Source of the DNA: JBBQWT01 sp038210375
GTDB taxonomy: Bacteria > Acidobacteriota > Terriglobia > Terriglobales > Acidobacteriaceae
Direction of reading: 5' to 3'
Assembly: GCA_038210375.1 (NCBI GenBank)
Contig: JBBQWT010000001.1
Coordinates: 1-64,000, forward strand
Length of the DNA stretch: 64,000 nucleotides
Below the pieces are notes generated by a model. The model was not told where the DNA came from. It did no database searches and saw nothing but the letters and a program-made list of their open reading frames with translations. Shown here in pieces: positions 42,168-51,800 of this stretch (position 1 is the first letter of the stretch; every line of letters starts with the position of its first letter). The position numbers and the translations under genes were made by a program.

Positions 42168-42629
42168 ATGACTTGCATCAGCGCCGTTATCCACACACTG
42201 AACCACGGCCACTGCCTCGGCCGCGCCATAGAGTCTCTCCATCCGTGCGATGAAATCTTGGTGGTCGATGCGGGGTCAACCGATAATACCGCTGAAGTGG
42301 CTCAGCGGTTTGGCGCGCGGGTGGTGCGAAAAACCGGGCGGGCGCCCAAGGTTAATCACGACTGGGTGTTATGCATTCGTCCTGATGAGGCGTTGTTCGA
42401 GGCCCTGGAGGCGTCACTTTACGACTGGAAGAGTGTTGCGCTCGATGGGCCCCTCGCCTATCGCGTTGCCATTAGCGAGGAGTTCGAGGGAGGATGGCGC
42501 GAGCTATCGCCGGAGGTGCGGTTCGTTCATCGAGGCCATGTGAGCTGGGATCACGGTATGCCGCGGCCCCTTCCCGGGGTAGATGTTGGGGTTTTGCAAG
42601 GGGCGCTGGCGCGGTTGTTTTCGTACTGA
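42168..42629 (+). CDS. short glycosyltransferase family 2-like protein
   Basis: A 153-residue protein with the GT-A start SAVIHTLNHGHCLGRAIESL and EILVVDAGSTDNTAEVAQRF (nucleotide-sugar Asp), then KVNHDWVLCIRPDEAL. It stops before the usual catalytic base region, being about half the length of typical family members of 250 residues. It is either a compact subfamily, as seen in some Acidobacteria, or truncated. It is divergent from the prepilin peptidase gene. Confidence 0.6.
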   Translation: MTCISAVIHTLNHGHCLGRAIESLHPCDEILVVDAGSTDNTAEVAQRFGARVVRKTGRAPKVNHDWVLCIRPDEALFEALEASLYDWKSVALDGPLAYRVAISEEFEGGWRELSPEVRFVHRGHVSWDHGMPRPLPGVDVGVLQGALARLFSY

Positions 42630-42780
42630 TCGGTGACTGGATGCCCCTCGCACTCCCAGAGATTTGTCATTCCGAGCGCGAGCCGAGGAACCTTTTGTTT
42701 CCTTTAGGGCGGTAAGAGTGTCAGCCTGCTGCTGAAATCTCACCGGGGGCCTTCGAATAGATTCTACGCGAAGCCTGCCT

Positions 42781-42844
42781 TTGACTTCCGGCAAGTCAAA
42801 AGAGAAAGCCAAACCCAATCGATTTATGGATCAGGTTTGGCTTT
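42781..42844 (-). terminator. two tandem hairpins after the BON lipoprotein gene
   Basis: Reading toward lower coordinates from the lipoprotein stop, an 11-bp perfect stem (GGTTTGGCTTT at 42834-42844 with AAAGCCAAACC at 42805-42815) is followed by a T-rich stretch and a second 7-bp stem (TTGACTT 42781-42787 with AAGTCAA 42793-42799). Good as terminator of the minus-strand gene. Confidence 0.7.
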
Positions 42845-42866
42845 GTATTCCGGGCGCGCGTAACGT

Positions 42867-43913
42867 TTACTGCGGCAACCTCTGCCGGTCGCTCTCGCGC
42901 CCGGACAAGGCCACGGTTACCGGGCTCTGCAACCGGAAGGTCAAAGACGTTTCCGGACGCAGGTTGATGCGTTGCCCTTTGGTCACGGCGTTGACTCCGG
43001 TTCCGGCGGCTGCGCCCGCCCCGGCACCGATTGCAGCGCCTCGTCCACCGCCGGCGAGACCGCCGATCAAGGCTCCCAGCGCCGCTCCGCCCGCGCCCTT
43101 GGCGACGGTATTTTTTCCGCGAGCGTTGCCTTCGCGGCTCCAGGTATCGGTCTCAATCGGGTAGGACTTGTTGCCGATGGTCAGCCGCGTCAATTGCAAC
43201 GCAAGCTCTGAGCGTCCGCTGAAGTGGGTTGAAGGTTTCACTGAAACTACGCGTCCTTCGACCGCACTCCGGCCCCCACCAATGGTGTGACCGTCGGCAG
43301 AGATCGGTCCATCCAGGGTCCCGTGAAATACATCGCCGGGCTGGCTGGTATCGGAATCAAGATTCTCCAAGGTGCGGATAGCCAATTGCGTGCCCTCACG
43401 AATGGTGGCGCTGGTGGGCTCGGGCGGCGGCGCCGGCGCATTGTTCTGCGGGGTATTGCTGGCGGTCTGCGGCGGCGGCGGAGAATTACGTTCGGTGCGG
43501 GGAGCTTCGCGGCGCGCCGGCGCGTTGCGATAGATCACCACTGGCTTGGGGGCTCGGGCCGGCGCCTGGGCAACCAAAGGAGCGGCTGCGACCGCCGCCA
43601 TGGCCTGATCGATGCCCAGGTTATTGACCACCGCCTTGACTCCATCCACCTGGGAGGCGTCATTGGCGGCCGCGGTGCGCTCAAACTCAGAGTGTACGGT
43701 TCCGGCCAGGGTGACCGTTCCGGTGGACGAGCTTACCGATACCTGCTTGGAGGTAACGTTGCCGTCGGCCATGATCTTGTTCTGCACGTCGGTGGCGATC
43801 TGCGCATCGGTTTTTCCCGCCGGCACCGGCTGGCTGGTGCATCCGATCATCGAGGCCAGCCACAGGCACGAGATCAGGCTGAACGACATCCACTGAAATT
43901 TACGACTCTTCAT
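42867..43913 (-). CDS. BON-domain lipoprotein with glycine-zipper tail
   Basis: A 348-residue envelope lipoprotein (SLISCLWLASMIGC, lipobox MIGC). Residues about 35-100 form a BON domain (DVQNKIMADGNVTSKQVSVS ... GVKAVVNNL), which binds phospholipid membranes; a Pro-rich linker follows; residues about 170-260 hold a beta-rich segment (GTQLAIRTLENLDSDTSQPG), then a glycine-zipper (GALIGGLAGGGRGAAIGAGA) and LTFRLQSPVTVAL. It seems to be a periplasmic or outer-membrane stress or barrier protein. GGAG lies eight bases before the ATG. It is followed by a pair of hairpins. Confidence 0.75.
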   Translation of the reverse strand: MKSRKFQWMSFSLISCLWLASMIGCTSQPVPAGKTDAQIATDVQNKIMADGNVTSKQVSVSSSTGTVTLAGTVHSEFERTAAANDASQVDGVKAVVNNLGIDQAMAAVAAAPLVAQAPARAPKPVVIYRNAPARREAPRTERNSPPPPQTASNTPQNNAPAPPPEPTSATIREGTQLAIRTLENLDSDTSQPGDVFHGTLDGPISADGHTIGGGRSAVEGRVVSVKPSTHFSGRSELALQLTRLTIGNKSYPIETDTWSREGNARGKNTVAKGAGGAALGALIGGLAGGGRGAAIGAGAGAAAGTGVNAVTKGQRINLRPETSLTFRLQSPVTVALSGRESDRQRLPQ

Positions 43914-44046
43914 AGGGTTCTCCGGCTTAAAAAGTTGAGATGGGTGCTCTCACTTAACTTAGATGCCGGAAAGAGGCCGCAGGGGTTCATTTATCGAGAA
44001 GGAAGACCCCTGCCAAGTGGCTCGAATTGTTGCAGTTCCGCCGCGC

Positions 44047-46740
44047 CTAGGGAGCGGGTGGAGGGGACGCCGCTCCGCGGTCAAATATGGCGCCATCGAT
44101 GGTGGGATTGAACTGGACTTCATTGAGGGTAGCGGATCCGGCCACTTCGCCATTGCTGCTGAGCGAGCGCTTGAATGCCATGGCCACGCCCTCGATGCGG
44201 CGAAAATCGGACAGATCGACCACGCGCTCGTTAGGACCGTCGGTGGTGACGATGCGAATCACGTGCCCGGTGCTGGGATCGACATACCATTTGGACGCGA
44301 TGTTCTCGACTTTGACTTCGAGCACTGAGGCATCCACGTCGCCAATTTTTTCCGCACCGGTCACCGCAAAGCTGATGCTGGGATCGCCGGCGTGCTGGGC
44401 GACATAAATGACGTCGCGCTTCATATCTTTCACCATGTCGGCTTTGCCGGATGCGGGCAGGTCGCGCGCATCGCCCGAGCCCATTTTCATGAACGAATTG
44501 TTGGCCGAGATGACCGTGATCATGTCTCCCATGGGACTCTTGATCTTCCGGTACACCTTATCGGGATAGACCACGACGGCGTCGGATTCAAGTGAAAGCT
44601 CGCCCTGCGGAGTATTGGCCAGGATGGTGGCTTTCTGGCGCACCGATTTGATTGACATCAGCTTGGCCTTGCCGCCCAGGTCGGCGATGATCTTTGCCAC
44701 CAGGGTGGCGGCATCGCCGGGTGTAGCGGCAGGCGGCGTAACCGCGGGTGGTGCCGGGGCCATGGGCGGCGGCTCAGCAGCGGCGCGCATGACCGGCGCC
44801 GGGGTTGTGGAAGTTGTGGCCGCAGCCTCCGCAGCCGGTGCAGAGGTCATTGCCGGCGAAGCGGGGGGCGGAGTGGAAACAGCAGGCGCAACTGTCGGGG
44901 CCATGGGCGGTGCGCTGGGGGTGCTCTGCGGCGCCGGTGCCGAAGCCGCGGGGATCGGGGCAGCCGTCATCGGTGTTGCCGTGGCTGAAGGCGTGGTCAG
45001 CGCGGTGGAAGGAGTTGGCGAACCTGGGTTCACGGCGGCGGCCGGAGGCGTAATTCTGGCGGCGGTCATTGGCGCCATTGATGAAGGCGGCGGGGTCGAC
45101 GCGGCGGTTGCCTTGGGCGGAGCGGAAGTTTCCGCGGGCGGCGTGATGCGTACCGATTCGGTGGCCGGAGGCGTCGCGGGGTTAGGCGTCACCGCCGTGG
45201 CGGGCACCGGCATCATCGGGGTGGACGAGGCGGCGACAGTGGCTGGGGCCGGCGTGGCGGATGCCACTGGCGCGGTGTCGGGAATGGTGATGTCCACGGT
45301 CTTTACCGGGCCAAAGGTGGAGAGCGGCTTGTCGAAATCGGCGGCCTTGCCCACCACCAGCACCGCCAGCTTGCTGCGATCGACGTACTTGGCGGCGGCT
45401 TTAGTGACATCGCTGGCGGTGACGGCATCGATCCCCGCTCGATATTTTTGCAGAAAGTCAGCCGGATATCCGTAGAACTCGTAACGCATCCGCTGGCTCA
45501 GGACCTTATCTTTGGAATCGAAATTGAAGACGAAGCCGCTCAGGATGGAATCCTTAGCCGACTTCAATTCCGCGTCGGTGATGGGCTGCTTGTTGAGGTT
45601 ATCGACCTCGTCGAACAATCCCTGGATGGCCTCAGCCGTAGTCTGGCTCTTGGTGCCCATGGAAAGCCGGAAGAGCGCGGGATGATCGTAGCCGGTCCCC
45701 AGGCCGCCGCCGACTGCATAGGCGAGTCCTTTCTCGGAGCGCAGCCTGGAGAAGAGCCGCGACGAAAATCCGCCGCCGAAAACTTCGTTCAAAACTTCGA
45801 TGGCGTAGTAGTCGGGATTTTTCTTGGTCGTGCCCAGGTACACCATGCGGATGGCGGATTGGTTGACGTCATCTTTGGGCACAAAATAAATTCCCGGCTG
45901 GGGATCTTTGAACTCGATGGAGGCGCTCTGGAATTGCGGACCGCGCGGCATTCCGCCGAAAGTCTTGCGCAGCAGGGCTTCCATTTCTTTGGAATTGAAA
46001 TCTCCGGCCAGCCCCAGGATCATGTTGTTGGGGGAGACGTGGGCCTTGTGCCAGTCGAGCAAGTCCTGTCGAGTGACGGATTTCACCGTGTAATACTCAG
46101 GCTCGCGGGCGTAGGGGCTGTCGGGGCCGTAGCCCAGGCGCGCAGCTTCGCGGCCGGCGATGCGGGAGGCATCATCATTGCGCCGGGAAATCCCGGTGTT
46201 CATCTGCGCCTTGGCCAGGGTCAGTTTCTCGTTGCGGAATTCGGGGTTCTGAATCAGGTCAGCGACCACCGCGAGGACGTCGCCGATATCACCTTTGAGG
46301 CTCGAAAATGAAACCTGGGTGCTATCGATGTCGCCGCCGGTTTCCACCTTGGCGGCCTTCGATTCGAGCAGGTCATCCAGTTGGTCGCCGGACTTCGACG
46401 TGGTCCCGCCGGTGCGCCAGGTTTCTCCCAGCAGATCGACCAGACCGGCCTTGGCGGCGGGCTCATCGCGGCTGCCGCCGCGAATGTTGATGGAGCCTTC
46501 AATCAACGGCAGCTCGTGATCTTCCTGCAGAAAAATCACCAGGCCGTTGGGCAACTGCAACCGGCGCGGCTCCTGCGGAGAGAAAGGGTGCAGCGGCGTT
46601 ACTGGGATGGTCTGCCACGGTTGTGGCTGGGCGCCGGCGGAAATTCCGATGGCGAGCATGGCGATCAGGACGCAGATTCTGGTTGCGCGAAACTTCGTGA
46701 GGCCGGTTTGGCGGGAAATTTTGTTGAGTGGGGTTCGCAT
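44047..46740 (-). CDS. M16 peptidase-like protein without HxxEH, fused to a beta-rich C-terminal domain
   Basis: An 897-residue exported protein. After the signal peptide, residues about 40-470 have the two-lobe M16 fold, but the zinc motif position reads GLVDLLGETWRTGG, so HxxEH is lost; it is the non-catalytic partner type. Typical M16 sequences remain, such as NPEFRNEKLTLAKAQ and VFGGGFSSRLFSRLRSEKGL. Then about 200 residues of Pro/Ala/Thr low complexity (about 480-690) lead to a C-terminal beta domain (from LVAKIIADLGGKAKLMSIKS) that resembles LolA/outer-membrane sorting proteins. It follows the active M16 gene with a one-base TAATG overlap, so the two are translationally coupled. Confidence 0.85.
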   Translation of the reverse strand: MRTPLNKISRQTGLTKFRATRICVLIAMLAIGISAGAQPQPWQTIPVTPLHPFSPQEPRRLQLPNGLVIFLQEDHELPLIEGSINIRGGSRDEPAAKAGLVDLLGETWRTGGTTSKSGDQLDDLLESKAAKVETGGDIDSTQVSFSSLKGDIGDVLAVVADLIQNPEFRNEKLTLAKAQMNTGISRRNDDASRIAGREAARLGYGPDSPYAREPEYYTVKSVTRQDLLDWHKAHVSPNNMILGLAGDFNSKEMEALLRKTFGGMPRGPQFQSASIEFKDPQPGIYFVPKDDVNQSAIRMVYLGTTKKNPDYYAIEVLNEVFGGGFSSRLFSRLRSEKGLAYAVGGGLGTGYDHPALFRLSMGTKSQTTAEAIQGLFDEVDNLNKQPITDAELKSAKDSILSGFVFNFDSKDKVLSQRMRYEFYGYPADFLQKYRAGIDAVTASDVTKAAAKYVDRSKLAVLVVGKAADFDKPLSTFGPVKTVDITIPDTAPVASATPAPATVAASSTPMMPVPATAVTPNPATPPATESVRITPPAETSAPPKATAASTPPPSSMAPMTAARITPPAAAVNPGSPTPSTALTTPSATATPMTAAPIPAASAPAPQSTPSAPPMAPTVAPAVSTPPPASPAMTSAPAAEAAATTSTTPAPVMRAAAEPPPMAPAPPAVTPPAATPGDAATLVAKIIADLGGKAKLMSIKSVRQKATILANTPQGELSLESDAVVVYPDKVYRKIKSPMGDMITVISANNSFMKMGSGDARDLPASGKADMVKDMKRDVIYVAQHAGDPSISFAVTGAEKIGDVDASVLEVKVENIASKWYVDPSTGHVIRIVTTDGPNERVVDLSDFRRIEGVAMAFKRSLSSNGEVAGSATLNEVQFNPTIDGAIFDRGAASPPPAP

Positions 46741-48251
46741 TATTTGCCTCCCTGGGCGACCGCGGCGTTCTCTACATACACGACCGTCCGATTAGTGGGG
46801 AGGAACGTTTTGGCGGCGACCCGGCGGATATCGGCTTTGCTGACCTTATCGATGCGGTCCACGTTGCGGAAGACCTCGCGCCAGTCTCCGTAAAGAGACT
46901 GCGCGGTGACCAGATTATTGGCGAGGCCTTCGTTGTCGCCCAGGCTGCGCAGCAGGTTGGCCTTGGCGCGTTTCTTGATCATCTGCAATTCCTCGTCGCT
47001 CACATCCTGCGTCTTGACCTTTTCAATCTCTTCGTGAATGGCGTCGCGAATCTCGGAGGTGGTGTGGCCGGGAACCGGCAGCGAAAAGAACGCAAACAAG
47101 TGAGGATACTTCTTGCCGGGGAAGCCGTTGAATCCTTGGGCAAAGGGCGCGATCTTCTTGTCGCGCACCAGTGAGCGGTAGAGCCGGGAAGTCCGGCCGT
47201 CAGACAGCAGGTCGGAGATGGCGTCGTACACCGCGTCGTCAGGGTCTTTGACGCTGGGTCGATGGTAGCCCTCAAGATAAAAAGGCTGGGTGGCTTCACG
47301 CATGATCACAGTGCGCTCCGCCTTCTGCGCGGGCTCGATGGTGCGTAACGGCGGCGGCTGCGGATGGTAGGGCAGGCGCGAGAAATATTTCTCCAGAATG
47401 GGCATGGTATCGGCGGCCTTCACATCGCCCACCACTCCGATCACCATGTTGGAGGGCACGTAATACTTGTTGTAGAACGCCTGCGCGTCGGTGGCGGAAA
47501 AAGAGTTCAGTTCCGATGGCCACCCCAGGCCGGGATGATGGTAAGGGTGAGCCTCGAACGACGCCGCCAGGAACTGCTCGACCATCCGGCCGACGGGGTT
47601 GCTCTCGGCACGCATGCGGCGTTCTTCAGTGACCACATCTCGCTCTTTGTAAAACTCGCGGAAGACCGGGTGCAGAAAGCGCTCGGATTCGAGGTACGCC
47701 CACAATTCCACGCGATTCGAAGGCATGGAGTAAAAATAGGCGGTCTCATCCATGCTGGTGAAGGCGTTCATCCCCACGCCGCCGTTCTCTTCAACGATGC
47801 GACCGAACTGGTTTACATCCACATACTGCTGGGCTTCTTTGATGGCGGCTTTCAGCGCGGACTGTAAAATGGCAACCTTGCGGTCGTCGCGTCCGGTCTC
47901 GCGGTGGCGCTCGGTGTCATAGGCCTGGTAGGTGAGCTCGACCTTGGCGATGGCAGTCTTTTCCTTCTCAATGTCTTTGGTGCCGATGGTGTCGGTGCCC
48001 TTGAAGGCCATGTGCTCGAACATGTGCGCCAGTCCGGAGCTGCCTTCGGGGTCCTGGGCGGAACCGGCGTCCACGTGGGTAAAGAAGCTGAACACGGGGG
48101 CTTCGGGGCGCTCGCAGACCAGCAAGGTGAGGCCATTGGGCAGGGTCTTGACCGTGATTCGCTTCTCAAATGAAGCGATGTTCTGGCCGAAGGCTCCGGT
48201 GGCCGCAAGCAGCAGGCAAGCCAGTACAAGACGAGTAGGAAAACGGTTCAT
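46740..48251 (-). CDS. M16 zinc peptidase (active subunit)
   Basis: A 503-residue exported M16B-type metallopeptidase (signal RLVLACLLLAATGAFGQ). The inverted zinc motif HMFEH occupies residues 76-80 in GLAHMFEHMAFKGT, with the distal region NAFTSMDETAYF. The second lobe contains YYVPSNMVIGVVGDV and LLSDGRTSRLYRSLVRDK. Its partner lacking the motif is coded directly downstream and overlaps by one base, so a heterodimer in the periplasm is expected. A GGAGG sits five bases before the ATG. The substrate is unknown, perhaps export signals or misfolded peptides. Confidence 0.92.
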   Translation of the reverse strand: MNRFPTRLVLACLLLAATGAFGQNIASFEKRITVKTLPNGLTLLVCERPEAPVFSFFTHVDAGSAQDPEGSSGLAHMFEHMAFKGTDTIGTKDIEKEKTAIAKVELTYQAYDTERHRETGRDDRKVAILQSALKAAIKEAQQYVDVNQFGRIVEENGGVGMNAFTSMDETAYFYSMPSNRVELWAYLESERFLHPVFREFYKERDVVTEERRMRAESNPVGRMVEQFLAASFEAHPYHHPGLGWPSELNSFSATDAQAFYNKYYVPSNMVIGVVGDVKAADTMPILEKYFSRLPYHPQPPPLRTIEPAQKAERTVIMREATQPFYLEGYHRPSVKDPDDAVYDAISDLLSDGRTSRLYRSLVRDKKIAPFAQGFNGFPGKKYPHLFAFFSLPVPGHTTSEIRDAIHEEIEKVKTQDVSDEELQMIKKRAKANLLRSLGDNEGLANNLVTAQSLYGDWREVFRNVDRIDKVSKADIRRVAAKTFLPTNRTVVYVENAAVAQGGK

Positions 48252-48646
48252 CAGACCTCCAGGAGTGGGAAAAAAGGACTCTTTTGCTTACGGGGATTGT
48301 ACCAGTGTCCGCGGCGGGGTTGAAGGAGGCGGAGGGCATGCGCTTCGGCCTGGAAGTTTGCGGCTGGGTTTGCTCAAGCCGCAACCATCTCAAGAAGTTG
48401 TATGAGACACCGCTGGCGAACAAAAATTCCTAGACCAATTCATAGAGTGGCTCTGCTTGGCGACTGAGTCTCATTCAAATTCTTCAGACTGCCCCGGATC
48501 AAGTAAAACTCAAGCCAAACTCAAACCCACCGAACCTAAACCGCTAACGCACGTCCTCTGATTCGATAAGAGATCAATCAGATTCCCCAGGGGGAGCATA
48601 GGGTTAGTCATTCTGCGAAAGCCGAAGCAGCGAGGATAATAGGGCT
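48252..48646. other. intergenic region between M16 peptidase and xerD
   Basis: About 395 bases divergent region. One clear hairpin (TTGCGGCT 48358-48365 with AGCCGCAA 48377-48384) is present; its role is unknown. Near 48608 a sequence of the type GTCATTCTGCGAAAGC resembles decayed ends of the dispersed repeats. No gene is visible. Confidence 0.5.
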
Positions 48647-49612
48647 ATGCGGAATGAACGCGTGATCGCCGATTTTGCCGGCTACCTGCGGGTGGAGCGC
48701 GGGCTGGCTCCGCTAACGATCTCCGCCTATCGCCGCGATTTGCGGCAGTTCGCCGATTTTGTCGCGAAAAAAGACAAACCCTTGAATTCCGTGACCCGAG
48801 CCGATGTGCGCGACTACCTGGAATCGGTTTCTGATTCGCTCGACGGACGATCGATCGCGCGCAAGCTTTCCACCCTGCGCCACCTCTACAAATTTCTGCT
48901 GCGCGATGGCCTGATCGTTGAAGACCCGACGCTGAACATCGATTCGCCGTCGCAATGGAAGGTGCTGCCCAAGGCGTTGTCGAATGGCGAGGTTGAGGCC
49001 ATGTTAAAGGTGCGGCCGGTAAAGCCGGGCACGGCAAAGGCCGCCATGGCTTTGCGCGACCGCGCCATCCTGGAATTGCTTTATGCAGGGGCTCTGCGGG
49101 TCTCCGAGCTGACCAGTCTGAAGCTGGCCGACCTGAAGCTCGATGCGGGATACATCCTGGTCAAGGGCAAGGGGGATAAGGAACGGATCGTGCCGCTGGG
49201 GAAATCGGCGCAAGCCGTGCTGCAATCCTATTTAGCAGAAGCGCGTCCGCAGCTCTTGCTGCGCCGGGCCAGGGCCGACTCACTGCCGGAAAGTTCACCA
49301 GTGCTGTTCGTGGCGCGCGGCGGCAAGGGCCTGGGACGGCTGCGGATCTGGCAAATCGTCTCCGAGATTGCAAAACAGGCGGGACGCCATGCCAGCCCTC
49401 ACATGCTGCGCCATAGCTGCGCCACCCACATGGTGCAAAACGGCGCCGACCTGCGCACGGTGCAGAGCATCCTCGGCCATGCCGACATCTCCACCACCCA
49501 GGTCTATACCCACACCGCCATCGACCATCTCAAAGACGTGTACCGCAAGCATCATCCGCGGGCGCGGCTGCGCCCGGCCGCCGCGGAGCGAAGCAGTGGC
49601 CCCGATGCCTGA
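48647..49612 (+). CDS. xerD: tyrosine recombinase XerD-like
   Basis: Tyrosine recombinase of 321 residues. The N-terminal SAM-like DNA-binding domain is about residues 1-100 (FAGYLRVERGLAPLTISAYR); the catalytic domain has the Arg in GALRVSELTSLKL, Lys in VKGKGDKERIVPLG, SPHMLRHSCATHM (HxxR), HADISTTQVYTH with the nucleophile Tyr. These motifs and the adjacency to the following gene support a role in resolving chromosome dimers at dif. There is a short Ala/Arg-rich extension at the end. XerC follows, overlapping by 8 bases. Confidence 0.9.
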   Translation: MRNERVIADFAGYLRVERGLAPLTISAYRRDLRQFADFVAKKDKPLNSVTRADVRDYLESVSDSLDGRSIARKLSTLRHLYKFLLRDGLIVEDPTLNIDSPSQWKVLPKALSNGEVEAMLKVRPVKPGTAKAAMALRDRAILELLYAGALRVSELTSLKLADLKLDAGYILVKGKGDKERIVPLGKSAQAVLQSYLAEARPQLLLRRARADSLPESSPVLFVARGGKGLGRLRIWQIVSEIAKQAGRHASPHMLRHSCATHMVQNGADLRTVQSILGHADISTTQVYTHTAIDHLKDVYRKHHPRARLRPAAAERSSGPDA

Positions 49613-50561
49613 GGAACTTCAAATCGCGATCGACACCAAAGCGCCGGCGCCTGAAAAACCTGTGGGAACTCTGGCGGCGACTATTGCAGACTTCCTGCGC
49701 AGCCTGGCCACGGAGCGCACCGCGTCGGCGCATACCCTGCGCGCCTACCAATCCGACCTGCGGCGTTTCGCCGCCCATGTGGGGCCGGAAACCGGATGGA
49801 AAGAGATCGACCACCTGCACATCCGCGGATTTCTCTCGCAACTCTACGAAGAGGGCCTGAGCAAGACTTCGGTGGCAAGATCCCTGGCCGCGGTGCGCTC
49901 GCTGTTCAAGTGGCTGGCGCGCGAGGGCATCGTGAGCAGCAGTCCGGCGCGGCTGGTAAGCACTCCGCGGCTATCCAAGAACTTGCCGCGCATCCCCACC
50001 GTGGAAGAGTTGAACACCGTTCTCGACGCCGGCGCGGCAGGGAATTCAGCGTTCGTGGCACGCGACCGTTTGATTTTTGAGCTGCTGTACGGCTGCGGCA
50101 TCCGCAACTCGGAGCTGGTGGGCATCGACGTCGATGATGTCCACGGACCCAGCGGCGTGATCCTGGTAAAAGGCAAGGGCAAGAAGCAGCGCTTCGTTCC
50201 GCTGGGCGATTCCTGCAGCCAAGCTTTAGAAAATTACCTGCCAGTGCGCAGCAGGGTGCTGGCGCGCAGCCAAAAGAAGTCCAGAGCAGTGCTGATCAAC
50301 GCCCGCGGCGGCCGCCTGACCACCCGCAGCGTAGGCCGGATCGTGAAGCAGGTGGCAGTGGCCAGCGGGCTGTCTCCCGATGTCCATCCCCACACCCTGC
50401 GCCACGCCTTCGGCGCCCACCTGCTGGAAGAAGGCGCCGACCTGCGATCAATCCAGGAGCTGCTGGGCCACGAGCGCCTATCAACCACCCAGCGTTACAC
50501 CCAGCTTTCCATCAAGCACATTATGGAGGTCTATGACCGGACGCATCCGCGGGCGCGGTGA
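49605..50561 (+). CDS. xerC: tyrosine recombinase XerC-like
   Basis: Second tyrosine recombinase, 318 residues, starting at ATG 49605 within the end of xerD. The catalytic residues are Arg in GCGIRNSELVGID, Lys in KGKGKKQRFVPLG, HPHTLRHAFGAHLLE, and the nucleophile Tyr in STTQRYTQLS. The segment GADLRSIQELLGH is typical of XerC. The frame extends upstream into 49368 but that part is a shadow of xerD. The arrangement implies translational coupling and equal synthesis of both subunits. Confidence 0.9.
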   Translation: MPEELQIAIDTKAPAPEKPVGTLAATIADFLRSLATERTASAHTLRAYQSDLRRFAAHVGPETGWKEIDHLHIRGFLSQLYEEGLSKTSVARSLAAVRSLFKWLAREGIVSSSPARLVSTPRLSKNLPRIPTVEELNTVLDAGAAGNSAFVARDRLIFELLYGCGIRNSELVGIDVDDVHGPSGVILVKGKGKKQRFVPLGDSCSQALENYLPVRSRVLARSQKKSRAVLINARGGRLTTRSVGRIVKQVAVASGLSPDVHPHTLRHAFGAHLLEEGADLRSIQELLGHERLSTTQRYTQLSIKHIMEVYDRTHPRAR

Positions 50562-50644
50562 GGGTATTGAGTGCCATGATCTTGCTTCTCCACAAGACCT
50601 CAATCGAAGGAACACTCGGCGGATCCGATAGACATCCCTTTACG

Positions 50645-50720
50645 AAATGTCATCTCGACCGGAGACCGCGAGCACTTGCGCGGCGTAGTGGAGAGACCTC
50701 GGGGTTGCCCTTAAAGTTTA
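50645..50720 (+). repeat. dispersed intergenic repeat, family A
   Basis: Copy of the unit at 2877-2940: GTCATCTCGACCGGAGACC, then a GC-rich hairpin and GTAGTGGAGAGACCTCGGGG. Confidence 0.8.
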
Positions 50721-50780
50721 GTTTTTCGCGAATACTCATGAATTTGCATGCAGGACCTGGGTAAGCGAAGCCCCCCAGGC

Positions 50781-51569
50781 TTATTTTGCAGAAATCTCTT
50801 CTTTAATCCTGGTCATGCCGTTTGGAATATATCTGTGTTTTTCTTTGGCCCATTTGTAGTAGTGCCTAATTCTCTCAGTGCCACCATTAACAGGGCTTTC
50901 CTGCTCCAGCACTAGCGAGTAGCTCTTAATCTTGTAGTCGCCAATGGACAATTCGCTTTTGCGGCTATAATCCACTGTTCGAGCCTTAGCATAAACGAAA
51001 TCAAGATTAATCGGTTCAAGATTTCCACCGGGTAAAATCGCCCAAAGCTTAAGAAACGTGCTGGGACCTAACGCCCAATCCTCCATAAAACTCACGGCGA
51101 GCACGGGGTTGTCATCACCGTTGATATCCCCCAGGTCGATAGCCACAATTTCGTGTAATCGCTTCCTCAATATCAGCTTCGTCAGTTTGTCCTTTTCCAG
51201 GAACACACTGAGTGTGTACTCGTCGCTGAGTTTGGCGGTGTTAACGGATGCAATCGCACTGATCTTCCATCCATTCTCCGCACAAGTCAGTTGGTCCCTG
51301 GAGACTACTGCATGTTTCCTGGGAAGCAATCGCAGTTCAGCGCCGGTGGGCATCAGTGCTCTTAGGTCCCGCCCGTGTTGCCACACGCTACCATCATCTG
51401 GACTTCGGTCCAAAATTCGACCGTCCGGATCGACAAACCGCACCCACTTGCTGGCAGGCCTGACATCCTTGGTTCCCCCTGCCAGCGGATTACAAGTTGC
51501 ATGAAGATTTCCGTGCCACAGCGGAAGTATCAGCGCCAAAAACAATACAAATCGAAAGCGATTTGTCAT
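50781..51569 (-). CDS. exported protein of unknown function
   Basis: A 262-residue exported protein (signal RFRFVLFLALILPLWHGNLHA). The mature part includes KWVRFVDPDGRILDRSPDDG, several mid-size beta segments (AIDLGDINGDDNPVLAVSFM, a possible calcium-binding-like Asp-rich turn) and LVLEQESPVNGG. I do not recognise the family. The ATG at 51569 follows AAGGA with seven bases. The gene is lower in GC than most here and is flanked on both sides by family A repeats. Confidence 0.5.
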   Translation of the reverse strand: MTNRFRFVLFLALILPLWHGNLHATCNPLAGGTKDVRPASKWVRFVDPDGRILDRSPDDGSVWQHGRDLRALMPTGAELRLLPRKHAVVSRDQLTCAENGWKISAIASVNTAKLSDEYTLSVFLEKDKLTKLILRKRLHEIVAIDLGDINGDDNPVLAVSFMEDWALGPSTFLKLWAILPGGNLEPINLDFVYAKARTVDYSRKSELSIGDYKIKSYSLVLEQESPVNGGTERIRHYYKWAKEKHRYIPNGMTRIKEEISAK

Positions 51570-51715
51570 TCGGGATTCCTTAGCTACCAAGGCGCTTTGT
51601 CAGACATTCGAAAAACTTTCTCGTCTTTGGAAGCAGTCCTTTTCCCAGACGATTGGGTAACAGTACCACCGAAAGTGAAAGTGATAGAGCGAAGATGGTT
51701 TGAACGTACGCTTTA

Positions 51716-51770
51716 CGAAATGTCATCTCGACCGGGGACCGCGCGCCTTTGCGCGGCTTAGTGGGAGTAA
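51716..51770 (+). repeat. shortened copy of family A repeat
   Basis: Starts GTCATCTCGACCGGGGACC and contains GCGCGGCTTAGTGGGAG; the second half is lost. Confidence 0.65.
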
Positions 51771-51800
51771 GACGTGTATTCCGGCCGCTAGCTAGGACTA

